The notes beneath the pieces were generated by a model that was not told where the DNA came from, made no database searches, and saw only the letters and a program-made list of their open reading frames with translations. A stretch of 19,571 nt of DNA from positions 1 to 19,571 of the forward strand of contig DEKL01000003.1 in the NCBI GenBank assembly GCA_002353835.1, given 5' to 3'. Shown piece after piece: positions 15,864 through 19,571 of the stretch. The stretch's first letter is position 1; each line of letters opens with the position of its first letter. The position numbers and the translations under genes are program-made. The DNA comes from Alphaproteobacteria bacterium UBA2723. Lineage in GTDB: Bacteria; Pseudomonadota; Alphaproteobacteria; RF32; CAG-239.

Positions 15864-15952
15864 TTTTGCTAAAAACCGCAAAATTTCGTGGTAAATCTTA
15901 GAGTTTTAAGTTGTATAGCTGTTTTTTTTGCCTTAAACTCGCCTAAGCAAAA
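15864..15952 (+). other. Two AT-rich hairpins with the same TTTTGC/GCAAAA arms before yajC
   Basis: TTTTGC (15864-15869) pairs with GCAAAA (15878-15883). A second hairpin, 15926-15952, has TTTTGC, a bulged C and TTA pairing with TAAGCAAAA. Neither is followed by a T run on either strand, so they are not ordinary terminators. They fill the nlpD-yajC gap, where a yajC promoter would be expected. Confidence 0.35.
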
Positions 15953-15974
15953 TTAATTTTGAATGGAGAAAAAT

Positions 15975-16304
15975 ATGTTTATAACAGAAGCTATGGCGGC
16001 GACTGAGGCTGCAGCTGCGGCAACAGAGCCAAGCCCGATGGCAGGTTTTATTGTCCAGTTGATACTGGTCTTTTTAATTTTTTACTTCATACTGATTCGT
16101 CCTCAACAAAAGAGAATGAGAGAGCATGAAGCAATGCTTAACGCAATCCAACCAAAAGATGAGGTTATAACCGGTGGTGGCATTTATGGCAAAGTGGTTA
16201 AAGCCGAAGGAGATATCTTAACGGTGGAAATTGCTGAAAACGTAAAAATTAAAGTTTCCCGCTCATCCGTTAAGGACGTGGTTTCTGGTAAAAACAGTAA
16301 ATAA
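15975..16304 (+). CDS. yajC: Preprotein translocase subunit YajC
   Basis: YajC is a small inner-membrane protein that associates with SecDF and the SecYEG channel. I choose the second ATG (15975, 109 residues) because GGAG lies at the right distance before it, while the ATG at 15963 has no ribosome site. An Ala-rich N-terminus is followed by one membrane segment (FIVQLILVFLIFYFILI) and the family signature IRPQQKRMREHEAML. The cytoplasmic domain then includes DEVITGGGIYGKV. Length matches E. coli YajC (110). It lies 18 nt before secD in the canonical yajC-secD-secF order. Confidence 0.95.
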   Translation: MFITEAMAATEAAAAATEPSPMAGFIVQLILVFLIFYFILIRPQQKRMREHEAMLNAIQPKDEVITGGGIYGKVVKAEGDILTVEIAENVKIKVSRSSVKDVVSGKNSK

Positions 16305-16322
16305 TTTCAAAGAGAGATACAA

Positions 16323-17867
16323 ATGTACAAACTATCATTACAAAGAATAATCATGATTTTGGCGGTTTGCTTAATCGGTATTTTTTATGCCGTACCAAAC
16401 TTTGTCAAAGATGCAAAAACAACATTGCCGTCATGGTGGCAACCTGTAAATCTCGGGTTAGACTTGCAGGGCGGCTCAAGCCTTTTGTTGGAAGTTGATT
16501 TGAATGCTGCCTTAAAAGACAGAATGCAAAGCTTAGAAGATTCTGCTCGTGCCGCATTAAAAGATGCTCGCGTTCGCTATCAAAATATCAGCTCCGGTGC
16601 AGACGGCCTAAGAGTTAAAATTGAAGATGCTAATGCACGTTCTAAAGCTATTACACCTTTAAGAAAGATGGATGAAGGTTTAACAGTTTCTGAAGCAAAC
16701 GGCACTTTAGTTATAACTTATGACGAGCAAGCCTTAAACCAAATCAAAGCAAAGTTGGTTGATCAATCCATTGAAATCGTTCGTAAGCGTATTGATGAAT
16801 ATGGCACAAACGAACCTATTATTCAAAGCCAAGGCTATGGACGTATTTTAGTTCAATTACCTGGTATTCAAAATCCGGAAGAAGTTAAAGTTCTTTTAGG
16901 TAAAACCGCAAAGATGACATTCCACTTGGTTGATAGTTCTACCACTGTAACAGAAGCAAAGCGTGGTAAATTAAAGAGCTCTTCACGTATTATCCGTGGT
17001 TCCGGCGGTGAGCAATATGTTATTGTCAGAAAGCCGGCTGTCGGTGGTGAAACATTAACTGATGCCGGTGTTTCTTTCCAAGACGGTTCTGCCGCTGTCA
17101 GCTTTAAGTTTAATAACTTAGGCGCTAAAAAGTTTGGCGAAGTTACCAAAAACAATGTTGGCGAACAGTTAGCCATTGTTTTGGATGATGAAGTTATTTC
17201 CGCACCGACAATTCAATCCGCAATTACCGGCGGTTCAGGTGTTATTACCGGTAACTATACATCAGAAAGCGCACAGGAATTAGCATTGTTACTCCGTTCC
17301 GGTGCTTTACCTGCGCCGTTAAACATCTTAGAAGAAAGAACGGTTGGTGCCGGTCTTGGTGCAGACAGTATTAAAGCCGGTGTCTTTGCCTCCATTATCG
17401 GTCTTATCGGTGTCATCGTATTCTTGCTGTTAGCCTATGGCTTATTTGGCTTATTTACATCAATTACCGTGTTCTTAAACTTGTTCTTGATGTTAGGTGC
17501 CTTAAGTGTATTTGGTGCCACATTAACGCTTCCCGGTATTGCCGGTATCATCTTAACAATCGGTATGGCAGTAGATGCAAACGTTCTTATTTTTGAACGT
17601 ATGAGAGAAGAAGTTAAAAACGGACGTTCTATTAAAGACGCCATTGAAACAGGTTTCACATTTGCTTGGGGAACAATTATTGACTCTAACTTAACAACCT
17701 TAATTGCTGCTGCTGTACTGTTCTACTTTGGTAGCGGACCGGTTAGAGGATTTGCCGTAACATTAGCAATTGGTATTTTAACCTCTTTGTTCACGTCTGT
17801 TACGGTAACACGTTTGATTATTACAGCGTGGTATAATCGTTTCAAACCAAAAGCATTACCGATTTAA
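16323..17867 (+). CDS. secD: Protein translocase subunit SecD
   Basis: SecD, with SecF, uses the proton gradient to help pull exported proteins through SecYEG on the periplasmic side. The 514-residue protein has an N-terminal membrane segment, then LGLDLQGGSSLLLEVD (from 44) opening the large periplasmic P1 domain. Five membrane segments follow in the C-terminal third, with GIAGIILTIGMAVDANVLIFER marking the conserved helix bearing the Asp. It is shorter than E. coli SecD (615) but typical of alphaproteobacteria. A GAGAG ribosome site lies upstream, and secF begins 18 nt after its stop. Confidence 0.97.
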   Translation: MYKLSLQRIIMILAVCLIGIFYAVPNFVKDAKTTLPSWWQPVNLGLDLQGGSSLLLEVDLNAALKDRMQSLEDSARAALKDARVRYQNISSGADGLRVKIEDANARSKAITPLRKMDEGLTVSEANGTLVITYDEQALNQIKAKLVDQSIEIVRKRIDEYGTNEPIIQSQGYGRILVQLPGIQNPEEVKVLLGKTAKMTFHLVDSSTTVTEAKRGKLKSSSRIIRGSGGEQYVIVRKPAVGGETLTDAGVSFQDGSAAVSFKFNNLGAKKFGEVTKNNVGEQLAIVLDDEVISAPTIQSAITGGSGVITGNYTSESAQELALLLRSGALPAPLNILEERTVGAGLGADSIKAGVFASIIGLIGVIVFLLLAYGLFGLFTSITVFLNLFLMLGALSVFGATLTLPGIAGIILTIGMAVDANVLIFERMREEVKNGRSIKDAIETGFTFAWGTIIDSNLTTLIAAAVLFYFGSGPVRGFAVTLAIGILTSLFTSVTVTRLIITAWYNRFKPKALPI

Positions 17868-17885
17868 TTTAGAAGGAATAATAAA

Positions 17886-18821
17886 ATGACTATGTTAAAA
17901 TGGATTACAAAAGATACAAATATAGATTTTATGAAAGCGCGTAAATTTACGTATGCACTTTCTGCAGTCTTGGTTGTTTTATCTTGTTTAAGCATATACT
18001 TCAAAAGCTTTAACTTCGGTATTGATTTTTCCGGCGGTGTGCTGATGGAGATTAAGTCCGAGCAACCGATTAACGTTGAAGAGATTCGTTCTAAATTAAG
18101 TGTTTTGAAGTTAGATGAATTGAATTTACAAACCATTGGCGAAAAAGGTGATGAGTTGATGATTAGAGCTCAAGCCGAAAATGCTGATGAAGAAGCACAA
18201 AGAAAGGCTGTTGTAGATATCAAGAAGATATTAGGTAGCAGCTATGAATACCGCCGTGTTGAAAACGTTGGTCCGCAAGTTGGTGACGAACTCAAGATGG
18301 CCGGTATTATTGCCTCTGTTTTGGCGATGACAGCAATTGCTATTTACATCTGGGTACGTTTTGAGTGGCAGTTTGCTCTTGGTGCGTTGATTGGTTTGTT
18401 TCATGATATTCTCATCACGGTCGGCTTATTATCGTTCTTCCGTTTTGATTTCAGTTTAACAACGGTTGCCGCGATTTTAACTCTTGTCGGTTATTCAATA
18501 AACGATACGGTTGTTAACTATGACCGTATTCGTGAGAATTTGAAAAAATACCGTAAGATGCCGCAGTTAGATTTGTTAAATAAGAGTATCAATGATATTT
18601 TTTCTCGTACGATTTTAACCGGTGTAACCACATTGATTGCGGTATTGCCGTTGTATTTTTGGGGTGGTGATGCGCTTGCCAGCTTCTCCTTTACAATTTT
18701 TGCCGGTTTGATAATTGGTACATATTCTTCAATTTATATTTGTACAGCATTCTTAAATCTGTTTGATTTACGTGCTGTTGAGCATAAAGACGAAGATAAC
18801 TACTTTGGTTCTATCGGCTAA
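17886..18821 (+). CDS. secF: Protein translocase subunit SecF
   Basis: SecF is the partner of SecD in the accessory Sec complex. The 311-residue protein has an N-terminal membrane segment, the FGIDFSGG motif (44-51) beginning the small periplasmic domain, and five more membrane segments including VGYSINDTVVNYDRIREN, the conserved fourth-helix region. Length fits the family (323 in E. coli). The first ATG is preceded by AAGGA and chosen as start. A strong terminator follows 19 nt after the stop, so secF ends the operon. Confidence 0.97.
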   Translation: MTMLKWITKDTNIDFMKARKFTYALSAVLVVLSCLSIYFKSFNFGIDFSGGVLMEIKSEQPINVEEIRSKLSVLKLDELNLQTIGEKGDELMIRAQAENADEEAQRKAVVDIKKILGSSYEYRRVENVGPQVGDELKMAGIIASVLAMTAIAIYIWVRFEWQFALGALIGLFHDILITVGLLSFFRFDFSLTTVAAILTLVGYSINDTVVNYDRIRENLKKYRKMPQLDLLNKSINDIFSRTILTGVTTLIAVLPLYFWGGDALASFSFTIFAGLIIGTYSSIYICTAFLNLFDLRAVEHKDEDNYFGSIG

Positions 18822-18840
18822 TAAGCCTTAAAAAGAGCAA

Positions 18841-18871
18841 AACACCCCGAAGCAATTCGGGGTGTTTTTTT
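18841..18871 (+). terminator. Strong intrinsic terminator after secF, probably bidirectional
   Basis: AACACCCCGAA (18841-18851), loop GCAA and TTCGGGGTGTT (18856-18866) form a perfect 11-bp stem followed by T to 18871. On the minus strand the same stem is followed by TTGCTCTTTTT, so it can also end transcripts of the small minus-strand gene at 18923-19180. Confidence 0.92.
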
Positions 18872-18881
18872 GTAGTAAGAG

Positions 18882-18908
18882 CGTCATCCTGAACTTGTTT
18901 CAGGATCT
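18882..18908. repeat. Short palindromic intergenic repeat of the GTCATCCTGAAC type, copy 1
   Basis: The element begins CGTCATCCTGAAC and ends TTTCAGGATCT; ATCCTGAA and TTCAGGAT pair as an 8-bp stem over a 5-nt loop. I recall near-identical repeats scattered between genes in many bacterial genomes, usually without known function. A related copy, starting CGTCATGCTGAAC, is cut by the window end. Confidence 0.75.
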
Positions 18909-18922
18909 GCCCTGTATTTTAT

Positions 18923-19180
18923 CTAATTGTATAAATTACTCTGTGTACGGTCAGGCATCATTTTAGGCGGTGCGATTTTACATAAAATCGGGGTTTCTTG
19001 AGTTTTTTCCGCACGCTTAAAAACTTCTTCGGCAAAAGCCATTTTAGCAATATGAGTAATAAACAACGGTCTTTCTAATTTGAGTTTACCGAGAGTTTCT
19101 TCCAAGGCTTCAAAGCTATCGTAAATCGTGCCGACAAAGACCATATTTTCTCTTAATCTATCGCGTTCTTTTCTGCTCAT
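18923..19180 (-). CDS. Small hypothetical protein, 85 residues
   Basis: I do not recognise this protein. It begins MSRKERDRLRENMVFVG, a basic helix-like start, then a segment with alternating hydrophobic residues (FEALEETLGKLKLERPLFI). The C-terminus, PPKMMPDRTQSNLYN, looks flexible. It has no signal peptide and no clear membrane segment. An AGGA ribosome site lies 8 nt before the ATG, and the secF terminator acts for it in reverse. These signals and the lack of any overlapping gene support a real cytoplasmic protein, but there is no functional clue. Confidence 0.6.
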   Translation of the reverse strand: MSRKERDRLRENMVFVGTIYDSFEALEETLGKLKLERPLFITHIAKMAFAEEVFKRAEKTQETPILCKIAPPKMMPDRTQSNLYN

Positions 19181-19289
19181 CTTTTTATCCTCATAACAAT
19201 AAAACCAACAAGCAAAAAAGTATGAAATAAAAAATTTTTTTAAAGCTCTAAATATTGCTATATTGACAGCATAACGTTACCCGATTCGG

Positions 19290-19484
19290 TTACATCATAA
19301 ACTTTTGGTGAATAAGGTCATTGTGGTGATTTTTAACATCATGTGAAACAGAGACATAATGTTTTTTATGCCAGCTTTCCGCCACAAAATTGACGATATC
19401 TTTATCAATATCAGAAGAAGCTGTTTCATTAAAATGATTAGCCAAATCATAAATGATATAATTAGCGATATTAACTTTGTTCAT
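19290..19484 (-). CDS. Small hypothetical protein, 64 residues
   Basis: I do not recognise this protein. It begins MNKVNIANYIIYDLANHFNE and is rich in Asn, His and Asp, with seven histidines in the whole, five of them in the C-terminal third (HKKHYVSVSHDVKNHHND). AAGGA lies upstream at an acceptable distance. The gap to the 85-residue gene downstream is 109 nt, AT-rich and without a clear terminator. It is short and lacks a known motif, so it may be a chance frame. Confidence 0.45.
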   Translation of the reverse strand: MNKVNIANYIIYDLANHFNETASSDIDKDIVNFVAESWHKKHYVSVSHDVKNHHNDLIHQKFMM

Positions 19485-19519
19485 AGGCCTGTTCCTTTAC
19501 ATTACAATTCTTTCCTACT

Positions 19520-19543
19520 GTCATTTTGAGTCATGCTCAGTCT
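19520..19543. repeat. Degenerate GTCAT-type palindromic repeat, copy 2
   Basis: GTCATTTTGAG is followed by TCATG and CTCAGTCT. TGAG (19527-19530) and CTCA (19536-19539) pair over a 5-nt loop. It shares the GTCAT-nn-TGA start and hairpin layout with the copies at 18882 and 19555 but is more diverged. Confidence 0.4.
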
Positions 19544-19554
19544 TTTCTCTTACG

Positions 19555-19571
19555 CGTCATGCTGAACTTGT
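19555..19571. repeat. GTCAT-type palindromic repeat, copy 3, truncated by window end
   Basis: CGTCATGCTGAACTTGT matches the first 17 nt of the copy at 18882 except for G in place of C at one stem position. The second arm lies outside the window. Confidence 0.7.

Noticed and set aside
15963..15974. yajC start at the first ATG
   Set aside because: No ribosome site precedes it, while GGAG lies at proper distance before the ATG at 15975.

Overview
The window is an AT-rich stretch of a Gram-negative chromosome, most likely from an alphaproteobacterium. It has lpxD and bamA, so it makes lipid A and has an outer membrane. The order plsY-dprA-topA, an NlpD/DipM-type gene next to yajC-secD-secF, and the three repeats at the C-terminus of TopA all recall Alphaproteobacteria. 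The low GC suggests an uncultured or host-associated lineage. This placement comes from remembered gene order and protein style, not from a tree.

Positions 1-7119 (minus strand) hold one tightly packed envelope and translation operon, transcribed pyrH-frr-uppS-cdsA-rseP-bamA-lpxD, with spacings of 4-17 nt and one 14-nt overlap. It makes UMP kinase, the ribosome recycling factor, undecaprenyl-diphosphate, CDP-diacylglycerol, the RseP protease, the outer-membrane insertase BamA and the lipid A enzyme LpxD; lpxD is cut by the window edge. The gene dxr, often found between cdsA and rseP, is absent. Divergently, 7258-11462 (plus) carries plsY-dprA-topA: phospholipid synthesis, DNA uptake/recombination and DNA topology.

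Positions 11486-13298 form a short accessory segment between core genes: an unrecognised 203-residue protein (minus), a structured RNA candidate of about 240 nt ending in an intrinsic terminator, and a small lipoprotein gene followed by a membrane protein with two tandem SHOCT-like motifs. The RNA has two long-range closing helices, three internal hairpins and an alternative GAAA-capped 5' hairpin. Its terminator stops only 26 nt before the lipoprotein start, so it is either an independent small RNA or a conditional leader for the lipoprotein-SHOCT pair. This is the most novel part of the window.

Positions 13299-18871 return to core genes: a solitary sufB (minus), then plus-strand nlpD-like, yajC, secD and secF, closed by a strong, probably bidirectional terminator. 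After 18871 there are two small unrecognised minus-strand genes and three copies of a short GTCAT-type palindromic intergenic repeat, the last cut by the window end. No tRNA, rRNA, CRISPR array, transposase or phage gene was seen.
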